Shown here one piece after another: positions 6,848 to 12,986 of a stretch of 12,986 nucleotides of DNA (its first letter is position 1; the number at the start of each line of letters is the position of its first letter). Source of the stretch: DASXMX01 sp036794395. Lineage in GTDB: Bacteria; Planctomycetota; Phycisphaerae; Tepidisphaerales; Tepidisphaeraceae. Position numbers and translations under genes: made by a program. Location: assembly GCA_036794395.1 (NCBI GenBank), contig DAIRGS010000204.1, positions 1 to 12,986 on the forward strand, in the 5' to 3' direction. The notes under the pieces were generated by a model. That model saw only the letters and a list, made by a program, of their open reading frames with translations. It was not told the DNA's origin and searched no databases.

Positions 6848-8035
6848 ATGCGTAAGCTTTGGGAACAACTCGCGATTGCGACCAACTGGCCGGTGCTGGT
6901 GGCGGTGGCGATTTTGTCGGCGGTGGGGGTATTGAGCATTTGGGTGACGGACACCACTGACACGCAGGCGGGAAAGAAGCAGCTGATCTTTCTGGGTGTC
7001 GGCATCGTCTGCATGACGCTGTTTCAGGCGGTGAACTACCAGACGATCGGCCGGTGGGCGTGGCCGTTTTACGCGTTCAGCATGATGCTGGTGGCGTACA
7101 CGCTGGCCGGGGCCAAAATCGCCGGGCTTCCGTTCGTGCATGAAACCAAGGGGGTTTACGCGTGGATTAATTTCGGGCCGGTGAGCGTTGAGCCGGGCGA
7201 ACTGATGAAGCTCGCGTTCGTGCTGGTGCTGGCGCGTTACCTGCGATTTCGATCGAACTATCGCACGATGCGCGGATTGCTTGCGCCGTTCGCGGTGGCG
7301 TTTGTGCCGTTGGCGATGATTCTGAAGCAGCCGGACATGGGGATGGCGTCGCTGTTCGTGCCAACATTGTTTGCGATGTTGTTTGTGGCGGGGGCTCGGA
7401 TCAAGCATCTGGTATTGGTGGCGTTGATGGGGTTGGCGATGATTCCGATCATGTGGTTCAGCGGCCCAAAGCCTGAGGGGCCGGGCATTCCCGTGCTTAA
7501 ACACATGCCGGTGTTTGTGAAGGCGTATCAACGGCAGCGGGTGTTTGCGATGTTCAAGCATGATCCGCGCACGATGCGTGAATCGGCGTATCAAACGCAG
7601 CGTGCGGTGACGGCTTTTGCCAGCGGGGGCATTACTGGAAAAGGAGCGGCGGTTATCCCGGTGGGGAAATATGTGCCCGAGGCGCACAACGACATGATTT
7701 TTGCGCTGGTCGGCGAGCAGTTTGGGTTCGTGGGGGCGGCGGTGGTGCTGGGGGCGTTCATGGTGCTGTTCGCGGCGGGAACCGAGATCGCTGCCGCGAC
7801 GCGCGAGCCATTTGGCCGGTTGATCGCGGTGGGCGTTGTGTCGGTTCTGGCGACGCAGACTTTTGTGAACCTGATGGTCATGCTTCGCCTGATGCCGGTC
7901 ACGGGAATCACACTGCCGTTCGTCAGCTATGGGGGGAGCAGTTTGGTGAGCAGCTTCATGGCGGTAGGACTGCTGCTCAATGTCGGGCAGAACCGGCCGC
8001 TTGTGATGGCGCGGGAAGCGTTTGAATACGAATGA
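6848..8035 (+). CDS. rodA: SEDS peptidoglycan glycosyltransferase RodA
   Basis: RodA polymerises lipid II into glycan strands for cell elongation, paired with PBP2. The 395-residue product is polytopic, with about ten hydrophobic segments. SEDS landmarks are GVYAWINFGPVSVEPGELMK (the R/AWI...QPSE-like region), KQPDMG with D163, and EAHNDMIFALVGEQFG, whose D282 matches the essential SEDS aspartate (Asp262 in E. coli RodA). Near the C-terminus is PFVSYGGSSL. FtsW has the same fold; the cluster with mreBCD and PBP2 identifies this one as RodA. No clear Shine-Dalgarno sequence precedes the ATG; an AT-rich stretch separates it from the upstream palindrome. It is the last gene of the cluster, and no plus-strand gene follows for 395 bases. 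Confidence 0.96.
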   Translation: MRKLWEQLAIATNWPVLVAVAILSAVGVLSIWVTDTTDTQAGKKQLIFLGVGIVCMTLFQAVNYQTIGRWAWPFYAFSMMLVAYTLAGAKIAGLPFVHETKGVYAWINFGPVSVEPGELMKLAFVLVLARYLRFRSNYRTMRGLLAPFAVAFVPLAMILKQPDMGMASLFVPTLFAMLFVAGARIKHLVLVALMGLAMIPIMWFSGPKPEGPGIPVLKHMPVFVKAYQRQRVFAMFKHDPRTMRESAYQTQRAVTAFASGGITGKGAAVIPVGKYVPEAHNDMIFALVGEQFGFVGAAVVLGAFMVLFAAGTEIAAATREPFGRLIAVGVVSVLATQTFVNLMVMLRLMPVTGITLPFVSYGGSSLVSSFMAVGLLLNVGQNRPLVMAREAFEYE

Positions 8036-8045
8036 AGTAGATGCA

Positions 8046-8120
8046 ACCACGGAGGCACGGAGACACGCGCTGTGCGGAAGAGATATTGCCACAGATGGAC
8101 ACAGATAAACACAGATGAAG
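8046..8120. repeat. two half-element repeats after rodA (CCACGGAGG and ACACAGAT types)
   Basis: Bases 8046-8067 match, almost exactly, one arm of the CCACGGAGGCACGG palindrome at 11971-12188, but no complementary arm is seen here. Directly after it, 8090-8117 holds three ACAGAT units at exact 10-base spacing. Both look like single arms left from palindromic elements of kinds I know as dispersed in Planctomycetes and related phyla. They begin 10 bases after the rodA stop. Confidence 0.65.
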
Positions 8121-8145
8121 ATGCTTCGCTGAAATCCTCAGCCTC

Positions 8146-8381
8146 GTCATCTGAGAGCGAAACGAGGATCTGATTCCTCTAAACTGCCGAATAATATTGT
8201 AGAGCAGCCCTCTTCTCCCTCCACCGGTACTCCGGGGGAAGGTTGGGGAGGGGGCCGACGAGGCGATTCTTGCGAAGCAATCCAAATCCAAAACAACCCC
8301 CTCCCTACCCTCCCCCGGCGTACCGGTGGAGGGGAAAAGCAGTGATCGACCTTCAGATACTTCGCTTCGCTCCAGGATGAC
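8146..8381. repeat. eroded GGAGCGAAGCGAAGGATCTGA palindrome split by another element
   Basis: The left arm 8146-8173 and right arm 8353-8381 are diverged, inverted copies of the same sequence that forms the intact palindrome at 11020-11102. The right arm is close to the canonical sequence; the left has several changes. In the intact copy 21 bases separate the arms. Here 179 bases do, and most of that is a second, unrelated palindrome (8208-8340). Confidence 0.7.
8208..8340. repeat. inner palindromic CCACCGGTAC/G-rich element nested in the split repeat
   Basis: The 14-base core 8217-8230 is perfectly complementary to 8320-8333. Pairing continues inward with few mismatches through G-rich 8231-8254 and C-rich 8296-8319, giving arms of about 38 bases and a loop of about 40. 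CCCTCCACCGGTAC and the G-run arm resemble the widespread 'CCCTCTCCC...GGGGTGGGG' class of bacterial repeats. The hairpin could be very stable in RNA and may end or stabilise the rodA transcript, but no T-run follows. Confidence 0.8.
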
Positions 8382-8430
8382 AATTGTTCGCTCGGCCTCG
8401 GTGGGATTTCACTCTGCGTTGGAGATCCGG

Positions 8431-9600
8431 ATGATTGCAAGACCGTGGATTGCGGCGTTGATGGTATGCATCGTGACGTCGCAGACTGGGGCGGGTGTCA
8501 TTGAGCTTGATCTGCGCCAGCTCGAACGGGATCGAGTGTTGAAGGTGGCTGATGCATATCTGAGCGAAGCGGCTGTCACGGTGACTGCTTCGCGGTGCGA
8601 TCGAAGCGCGGGCGGGCTGCATGATTTTTACTCGGAAGGCGATTACTGGTGGCCCAACCCGGCTGATCCAGGCGGCGCGTACATTCAGCGCGATGGGATG
8701 ACCAACCCGCAGAATTTTGTCGAGCACCGGCGGGCGATGGTGCGGATGAGCATCCATGTCGCGACGTTGACCGCCGCGTGGCGGCTGACTCACGATCGGA
8801 AATACGCCGACCATGCCATCGGGCATTTTCGCGCGTGGTTTGTCGATGAATCGACGCGAATGAACCCCAATCTCCAGTTTGCCCAGGCAATCAAGGGCGT
8901 CAGCACGGGCCGGGGAATCGGTGTCATTGACACCATTCACCTGGTTGAAGTAGCGCGGGCGGCGTCGTTGTTAGAGAAAGATAAATTGCTCGCGGGGAAA
9001 GACCTGGACGGCACGCGGCGATGGTTCTCCGACTACATCCATTGGATGACGACCAGCAAGAACGGTCTGGATGAGAAGAAGGCCGCGAACAATCACGGAA
9101 CATGCTGGGTGATGCAGGTGGCGGCGTTCGCGGCGTTCGTGGGCGATGAGGGAAAGCTGGCAGAGTGTCGCACGCAGTTTAAGCAGGTGCTGCTGCCGGA
9201 CCAGATGGCGGCAGATGGAAGCTTCCCGCGGGAACTGAAACGCACCAAGCCGTACGGATATTCGCTTTTCAATCTCGACGCGATGGCGACCATTTGCCAG
9301 ATCCTTTCAACGCCTGGCGACGATCTCTGGAAGTTCACAACCACCGACGGGCGGTCGATGCAAAAGGCCGTTGCATTCATGTATCCGTACATGATGGACA
9401 AATCGAAGTGGCCCGGCAAGCCGGACGTGATGTTCTGGGAGTTCTGGCCAGTCAGGTCGCCGGCGCTGATCTTCGCGGGGATTGCGTATGGTGAGCCGAA
9501 GTATCTGGAATTGTGGAAGTCGCTGGAGGCGAATCCGACGAACGAGGAGGTGCTCAGGAATCTTCCGTTGAGACAGGCTTTGCTGTGGGTGGACAAGTGA
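8431..9600 (+). CDS. secreted alginate lyase-superfamily polysaccharide lyase (PF05426; PL5/PL38-like)
   Basis: This is a predicted (alpha/alpha)n-barrel lyase that cleaves uronic-acid polysaccharides by beta-elimination. With the ATG at 8431 (GGAG 6 bases upstream) the product has 389 residues and starts with a signal peptide (about 1-22, cleavage near TGAGVIEL). The in-frame sequence upstream is repeat DNA. Family marks are YSEGDYWWPNP, IHLVEVARAASLL, and the catalytic NNHG at N220-N221-H222-G223. Further along are R271 and Y275/Y277 in RELKRTKPYGYSLFNLDAM, matching the Asn/His/Arg/Tyr set of PL5 A1-III-type lyases. The GDYWWPNP opening is more like the PL38 (glucuronan lyase) branch than classical alginate lyase. 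The substrate is therefore unresolved: alginate, glucuronan or another uronan. It stands alone, convergent with the next gene. Confidence 0.88.
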   Translation: MIARPWIAALMVCIVTSQTGAGVIELDLRQLERDRVLKVADAYLSEAAVTVTASRCDRSAGGLHDFYSEGDYWWPNPADPGGAYIQRDGMTNPQNFVEHRRAMVRMSIHVATLTAAWRLTHDRKYADHAIGHFRAWFVDESTRMNPNLQFAQAIKGVSTGRGIGVIDTIHLVEVARAASLLEKDKLLAGKDLDGTRRWFSDYIHWMTTSKNGLDEKKAANNHGTCWVMQVAAFAAFVGDEGKLAECRTQFKQVLLPDQMAADGSFPRELKRTKPYGYSLFNLDAMATICQILSTPGDDLWKFTTTDGRSMQKAVAFMYPYMMDKSKWPGKPDVMFWEFWPVRSPALIFAGIAYGEPKYLELWKSLEANPTNEEVLRNLPLRQALLWVDK

Positions 9601-10002
9601 TCGGCACACATCGTGCTGTCGCAGCCTCGCTACATAACTGTGCATAAATCGGCGTGATTGCATTTAAGTGGCGCGGCCTTCCCCTTCGGGTCTGCCTTCG
9701 GCTCGACTCGACCGAGCTCGTCGCGGGCTGAGGCTCAGGCTCGAAGAGAGCCTCAGGGTCGAAGACAGGCCGTGGTTGGGGGCGATTCGGGTCCGGCGCC
9801 GGGTGAGATGTGGGAAAACTAACGTGCCGAACGGGCATTTTCTTCCGGCAAATACAGAAGGTTGTCCACCTGTCGAAACTTGGTTTTCCCAGATCGGACC
9901 CGTCGCCGGTGGTCAACCCCCTCAATCATGGGCTGGAAGCCCCATGCCACGAAGCGCGGAATCATGCATGGTCGTTTAGTTGCGCGATGCGTGGAAATTG
10001 GC
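9601..10002. other. convergent intergenic region with degenerate inverted repeats, no gene
   Basis: No credible gene is seen in these 402 bases between two converging genes. It holds several inverted repeats: CTGAGGCTC (9728-9736) with GAGCCTCAG (9748-9756), inside a looser symmetrical block from about 9675 to 9774; TGGGAAAAC (9811-9819) with GTTTTCCCA (9883-9891), 63 bases apart; and CATGGG (9928-9933) with CCCATG (9941-9946). None has a clean T-run, but the GC-rich hairpins could serve as terminators in both directions. They may be decayed copies of the palindromic elements found elsewhere in the window. Confidence 0.45.
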
Positions 10003-10965
10003 TCAATGCGCATCCGGCCGCAACGGCCCGGCCAGTTCGCGCAGGAAGAAAAGTCTTCCCGGCATCGTGGGCATCCAGCTTGAGGGCACCCATGTGCTTG
10101 GGCCGTACTGAAGGGTGACGCACAGGCTCATGCCTTGCCACATGGCTCCGCGATCGGGATAGGCGCCATCCGCGCCGCCGATGCAGCGGTCGCTGGATAG
10201 AAACAGGCCTGGGCCGATCGAGTTGGCGAAGCAGGGGATCAATGTGAACCGGCTGTTGAAGCTATGCAGGGCGTTCTGCTCGATGGTCAGCGGGTGAAGG
10301 GCGACGCCCAGCCGGTGGGTCTGTGATTTCCAATCGGCGAGTGAATACTCGGCGGCCAGTTGCGGTTCCCAGAATGCGATATGGCACGCCCGGCCAATTC
10401 CGTAGACGGTGACGAGCTTCGCGCCGGAGTTGCGAAGCTCGGCGATCTTTTGCGGGTATGTTGGAAGGTTTTGCTTCGTCGCGAAATTGCGTTGCACGGG
10501 CGGAACGGTGAGCCGGCCGAGTGGACCGAAGAGCGCCTCGGTCATCGCATGTTCAAACCCCCCGGGCTGATTGCCGGGCATGGTATTGCCGCGGGAATCG
10601 GACCACTCGTCCATATTGAATGTGTGAACGTGATCGGCCTTCGTGCCGCTGGCCTTCAGCCGGGCCACGACCGTCTTGTACATTCCCATCGGCCCGACGG
10701 GCAAAATAATCGCGAGGGCCCGGCCCTGCTTGCGCGTCGTCTCGATTTCATCGGCGATCGCGTCCCCCATTCGCTGGTCCATCTCAGCCACGCTCTTCAC
10801 GGCAACCGGTTTGAAATCGTCGTTCCAGTGCCGGCCTGGCGTCGTCACCTTCTTCAACCCCAGATCACAGCAGCGATCAATCCGGCGGAGGTCCCAGCCT
10901 GCGGGATAAAAATGTTCCAGAAGCGATCCGCGGATGGTGTTGAGCATTGTCAGGGACTTGGCCAT
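10003..10965 (-). CDS. NagB-like glucosamine-6-phosphate deaminase/isomerase-family protein with altered triad
   Basis: The NagB/SugP fold converts glucosamine-6-phosphate to fructose-6-phosphate plus ammonia. This 320-residue protein (E. coli NagB has 266) keeps the sugar-phosphate loop as ILPVGPMGMYKTV (87-99) and FNMDE at 116-120, where D119 matches the general base Asp72. It also has GIGRACHIAFWEP at 189-201. H195 and E200 match His143 and Glu148, but the Asp of the NagB motif GVGNDGH (Asp141) is Ala193 here. About 40 N-terminal residues precede the usual start of the fold. The ATG at 10965 follows AAAAGG at a spacing of about 10. A PIG-L deacetylase lies upstream on the same strand. The fold is secure; deaminase activity is not, and a related isomerase or lactonase role is possible. 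Confidence 0.82.
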   Translation of the reverse strand: MAKSLTMLNTIRGSLLEHFYPAGWDLRRIDRCCDLGLKKVTTPGRHWNDDFKPVAVKSVAEMDQRMGDAIADEIETTRKQGRALAIILPVGPMGMYKTVVARLKASGTKADHVHTFNMDEWSDSRGNTMPGNQPGGFEHAMTEALFGPLGRLTVPPVQRNFATKQNLPTYPQKIAELRNSGAKLVTVYGIGRACHIAFWEPQLAAEYSLADWKSQTHRLGVALHPLTIEQNALHSFNSRFTLIPCFANSIGPGLFLSSDRCIGGADGAYPDRGAMWQGMSLCVTLQYGPSTWVPSSWMPTMPGRLFFLRELAGPLRPDAH

Positions 10966-11019
10966 GGGCGTGGTACCTTTTCAAAGCGTTCGAAACGCTG
11001 GGTCAATATCTTCACCGAG

Positions 11020-11102
11020 TTGTCATCGTGGAGCGAAGCGAAGGATCTGAAAGTCGAACGGTTGACCTGAATCAGATCCTTCGCTTCGCTCCAGGATGAC
11101 AA
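11020..11102. repeat. near-perfect GGAGCGAAGCGAAGGATCTGA palindrome between the PIG-L and NagB-like genes
   Basis: The left arm 11020-11050 and right arm 11072-11102 are complementary at 30 of 31 positions, with a 21-base loop. The mismatch is G opposite G. This is the cleanest copy in the window of a type known widely in bacterial genomes (translated as ERSEGS/WSEAKD in annotation artefacts). A split, eroded copy lies at 8146-8381. It sits in the 174-base gap between two minus-strand genes that may share a transcript. Confidence 0.92.
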
Positions 11103-11140
11103 GATTCGACGGGTGTTTACCCGATTTCAACAAGGCACGA

Positions 11141-11890
11141 TCAACGCGGAAAAAGCTCGGCAAGCAAATCATTTCGAGGATACGCGTGCCCGCGATGCTG
11201 GACGAACGCCTCGGCCGCGTGAACACCCGCTTGCTGGCCGCGTCGGGCCGAATGCCGGTGCATGGAGTCGATGTATTCGTCCATCCCGTGGTGCGCCCGC
11301 AACCATTCACGCTGGCTCGCGTGGCATGCGAGCATTTCTGTTTTCATGGGCATTTGAGTGGTGATATCGATCAATGTCGTCGGTTCGATTTTGTTGCCGA
11401 GCGGGTCGATGCCTTCGATTGGATCGCAGTAGTACAGGTGCGGGATGGTTGAATGGTCCGAACGTGGATGAGTTGAGGCATTGGGCGCGCCGTAGCCGAA
11501 GCTGGCGTTACGGGCCAGGAGCGAGACCATCTCATGGTCCATCATGTAATCTTTGGGAGCGTGGGTGAAAACCAGCGAAGGGGCTATTTGGCGGAACAGG
11601 TCGATCGACTTTTGGATGGTGGGCTTGTCGTACACCACCATCAGATCGGCTTCGCCCAGGCAGTGGTAGGCGGCGCCGATTTGGGCCGCGGCCTGGGTTG
11701 CTTCTTTCGTGCGGGTGGAGCTGATGTCCCAGCGGGTGGCGGTCATGGTTCCGCAGTCGCCGGGGGTGGCGCTGGCGATGTGAACCTTCCATCCGGCATC
11801 GCGAAGGCGGATCAGCGTTCCCGCGCATAGGAACTCCGCGTCGTCGGGATGGGCCATAAACGCCAGCGCGGTATTGTTGGGCGGCTGCAC
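11141..11890 (-). CDS. PIG-L (LmbE-like) family zinc deacetylase
   Basis: PIG-L enzymes remove acetyl groups from N-acetylglucosamine-type sugars, using a metal held by an Asp and two His. With the GTG at 11890 the product has 249 residues. AHPDD is at 13-17, in FMAHPDDAEFLCAGTL, followed by HIASATPGDCGT. The second metal/catalytic motif is HAPKDYMMDH with H110, D114 and H119. Length is typical. The start is uncertain: the frame stays open to a GTG at 11977 inside a repeat arm, and neither GTG has a good Shine-Dalgarno sequence. I chose 11890 because the family usually begins just before xTALAFMAHPDD. With the downstream NagB-like gene it could feed amino-sugar breakdown (deacetylate, then deaminate), though no sugar kinase is seen. 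The substrate is unknown. Confidence 0.87.
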   Translation of the reverse strand: MQPPNNTALAFMAHPDDAEFLCAGTLIRLRDAGWKVHIASATPGDCGTMTATRWDISSTRTKEATQAAAQIGAAYHCLGEADLMVVYDKPTIQKSIDLFRQIAPSLVFTHAPKDYMMDHEMVSLLARNASFGYGAPNASTHPRSDHSTIPHLYYCDPIEGIDPLGNKIEPTTLIDITTQMPMKTEMLACHASQREWLRAHHGMDEYIDSMHRHSARRGQQAGVHAAEAFVQHRGHAYPRNDLLAELFPR

Positions 11891-11970
11891 GTGTGCAATT
11901 GTGGTCGATGCCGTCGCCGCGTTCAAATTCGCCAAAAACAGAAAGGCGTCTAGCCCGGGGAATTCATGGC

Positions 11971-12188
11971 TCACCACGGAGGCACGGAGGACACGGAGAG
12001 GAAATTCGAATGACGAAATTCGAAATTCGAATCAATGACGAATGACCGAAGCTCGAATGACGAAACAAATGCTTCGGTAGTGGATGTTTTCGTTTCGTCA
12101 TTCGTTATTCGAATTTCGAATTTCATTCGTCATTCGAATTTCGTCATTCGAATTTCTCTTCTCCGTGTCCTCCGTGCCTCCGTGGTGA
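11971..12188. repeat. 218-base nested palindrome (CCACGGAGG arms enclosing TTCGAATGACG arms)
   Basis: The outer arms 11971-11998 and 12161-12188 are perfectly complementary over 28 bases. Inside them, 12001 to about 12060 and about 12090-12159 are a second inverted repeat of AT-rich AATTCGAATGACGAA units. They are nearly complementary with one length difference of roughly 15-20 bases, and the centre pairs AATGACGAAAC with GTTTCGTCATT. The whole block could fold into one long hairpin. It lies in the divergent gap between the PIG-L and MshEN genes, so it may affect transcripts starting on either side. Confidence 0.9.
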
Positions 12189-12345
12189 ATAATCCGGAGT
12201 TAGTGCCGCCCGGAGGCGGCTGGCGTCGGGTTGGCATTCTGTCGCGCTTATTCGCGGACTAAAACGCATTTGCCGGGGCAAACGCCGCCTAAGCCCCCAA
12301 TCAAATTGGCCGATACAACTCTTGAAGCAAATATCCGGAGGCACA

Positions 12346-12816
12346 TTGGCAGGAATTCAGATTGGCGAATTATTGGTCGAACAGGGCGTTCTCACTGAGA
12401 GCCAGGTTCGGCATATCCTTCAGGTTCAGAAGGTCTCGAACCGTCCTTTCGGCGACTTGGCCGAGCGGCTGTTCGGCATCGATCCAAAGGCGGTGGAAGA
12501 CGCGTGGGTGGAACAGTACCTGCGAATGGCCGTCACGGTCGATCTGGAGGAACAGGAGATCGACGCGGATTGTCTGCGTCTGCTCAATCGCCGCCAGGCG
12601 TGGCAGTTTCATCTGCTGCCGCTGCATCGCGACGACGGCTCCGTGAGCATGGCCACCAGTGCGGCTGATCTGGTCCGCTCCGTCAACTTCGCGACGAAGA
12701 CAATCGATGAGCCGGTCTACTTCCTGATCGCCGAGCGACAGCAGCTCCGGGAGTTTCTGATGAAGCACTACCCCGTCCCGCAGTTCCTGGCGCAGTACGC
12801 GGAGAAGATGACATAA
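12346..12816 (+). CDS. stand-alone MshEN / GspE-PilB N-terminal domain protein
   Basis: A 156-residue protein that is almost entirely the N-terminal domain of type II secretion/type IV pilus ATPases (PF05157, MshEN), with no ATPase part. The TTG at 12346 has GGAGG 4 bases upstream; a TTG at 12322 is also in frame but has no such site. Two tandem 24-residue MshEN motifs are visible: Q5-Q28 (QIGELLVEQGVLTESQ and on) and P34-Q57 (PFGDLAERLFGIDPKAV and on), separated by 5 residues as in the c-di-GMP-binding MshE domain. The usual first Arg of each motif is replaced by Gln and Pro. A beta-alpha half follows (LPLHRDDGSVSMAT to LREFLMKHYP). It may act as a regulator or adaptor; c-di-GMP binding is uncertain. 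A strong terminator follows. The 157 bases upstream hold only small hairpins. Confidence 0.82.
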   Translation: MAGIQIGELLVEQGVLTESQVRHILQVQKVSNRPFGDLAERLFGIDPKAVEDAWVEQYLRMAVTVDLEEQEIDADCLRLLNRRQAWQFHLLPLHRDDGSVSMATSAADLVRSVNFATKTIDEPVYFLIAERQQLREFLMKHYPVPQFLAQYAEKMT

Positions 12817-12854
12817 GGTTTGGATAAGCCGAAGCAATTTGTCCGAAAAATGCG

Positions 12855-12885
12855 CCGCCCCGGATGAATCATCCGGGGCGGTTTT
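12855..12885 (+). terminator. Rho-independent terminator after the MshEN gene
   Basis: A perfect 12-bp GC-rich stem (12855-12866 with 12870-12881) closed by a 3-base AAT loop and followed by TTTT. It lies 39 bases after the TAA and is the only classic intrinsic terminator I see in the window. Confidence 0.85.
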
Positions 12886-12918
12886 GCGTCTGGATATCTA
12901 CCAAGGAGTAGTGAACGT

Positions 12919-12986
12919 GGCGTGGTCGCTTCAGCGACCATGTCTTTTTTGGACTTTTGGGAAGAGAACATTGAAGAAGACATGGT
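12919..12986. repeat. second copy of the GCGTGGTCGCTTCAG palindrome, cut by the window edge
   Basis: GGCGTGGTCGCTTCAGCGACCATG (12919-12942) is the same left arm as at 6747-6770, with the canonical bases at the two positions that differ there. The loop shares the GGACTTT block and the AGAAGACATGGT ending, where the window stops at the beginning of the right arm. Confidence 0.85.

Noticed and set aside
6563..8092. Long minus-strand open frame of 509 codons across rodA
   Set aside because: It is antisense to a clear rodA gene; the product is an Arg/His-rich low-complexity sequence with no domain, typical of a shadow frame.
8090..8117. ACAGAT units at 10-base period as a possible CRISPR or iteron array
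   Set aside because: Three 6-base units are too short and too close for CRISPR, and there is no origin context; it matches a dispersed repeat type.
8326..8430. Longer lyase ORF starting in the upstream repeat
   Set aside because: It would hide the signal peptide behind 35 repeat-derived residues; the ATG at 8431 has a good ribosome binding site.
10360..11070. Plus-strand 236-codon open frame opposite the NagB-like gene
   Set aside because: Antisense to a gene with recognisable NagB motifs and partly made of repeat sequence; no domain seen.
8431..11977. A dedicated polysaccharide-use operon linking the lyase, NagB-like and PIG-L genes
   Set aside because: The lyase converges on the other two across a 400-base gap, and no transporter, sugar kinase or regulator is present; a shared pathway is not supported.

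Overview
The window reads as a chromosomal stretch from a moderately GC-rich bacterium, most likely a planctomycete of the Phycisphaerae type. This is inferred from the gene set (a complete cell-elongation cluster, a DUF3592 membrane protein, a NagB-like enzyme with an unusual active-site motif, a stand-alone MshEN protein) and from many short palindromic elements of kinds I associate with Planctomycetes, Verrucomicrobia and Acidobacteria. No 16S or other phylogenetic marker is present.

Layout. At the left edge on the minus strand are a possible partial ORF (1-133) and an 88-residue remnant of a phospholipase D/cardiolipin synthase (141-407). After about 370 bases of non-coding leader comes a plus-strand elongasome cluster: mreB (781-1836), mreC (1920-2801), mreD (2878-3408), a long PBP2/mrdA (3523-5916), a DUF3592-like membrane protein (5966-6739) and rodA (6848-8035). 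Together they encode the actin-like scaffold, its membrane linkers, the transpeptidase and the SEDS glycosyltransferase of lateral-wall peptidoglycan synthesis. A 395-base repeat-filled gap leads to a secreted PF05426 polysaccharide lyase (8431-9600). A 400-base convergent gap follows, then two minus-strand genes that could act together on amino sugars: a NagB/GlcN-6-P deaminase-like protein (10003-10965) and a PIG-L deacetylase (about 11141-11890). Beyond a 218-base nested hairpin lies a small plus-strand MshEN (GspE N-terminal-like) gene (12346-12816) with a strong intrinsic terminator.

The most unusual feature is the intergenic DNA. Four of the five junctions inside the elongasome cluster contain a palindromic element, and each of the four has a different sequence. 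Further palindromes lie after rodA, between the two amino-sugar genes and upstream of PIG-L. Two of these are nested, with one palindrome sitting inside the loop of another. In two elements the arm mismatches are exactly those allowed by G-U pairing, which hints at function as RNA. Other points are a Cys/His cluster in PBP2 that could be a zinc site, and the loss of one catalytic-triad Asp in the NagB-like protein.
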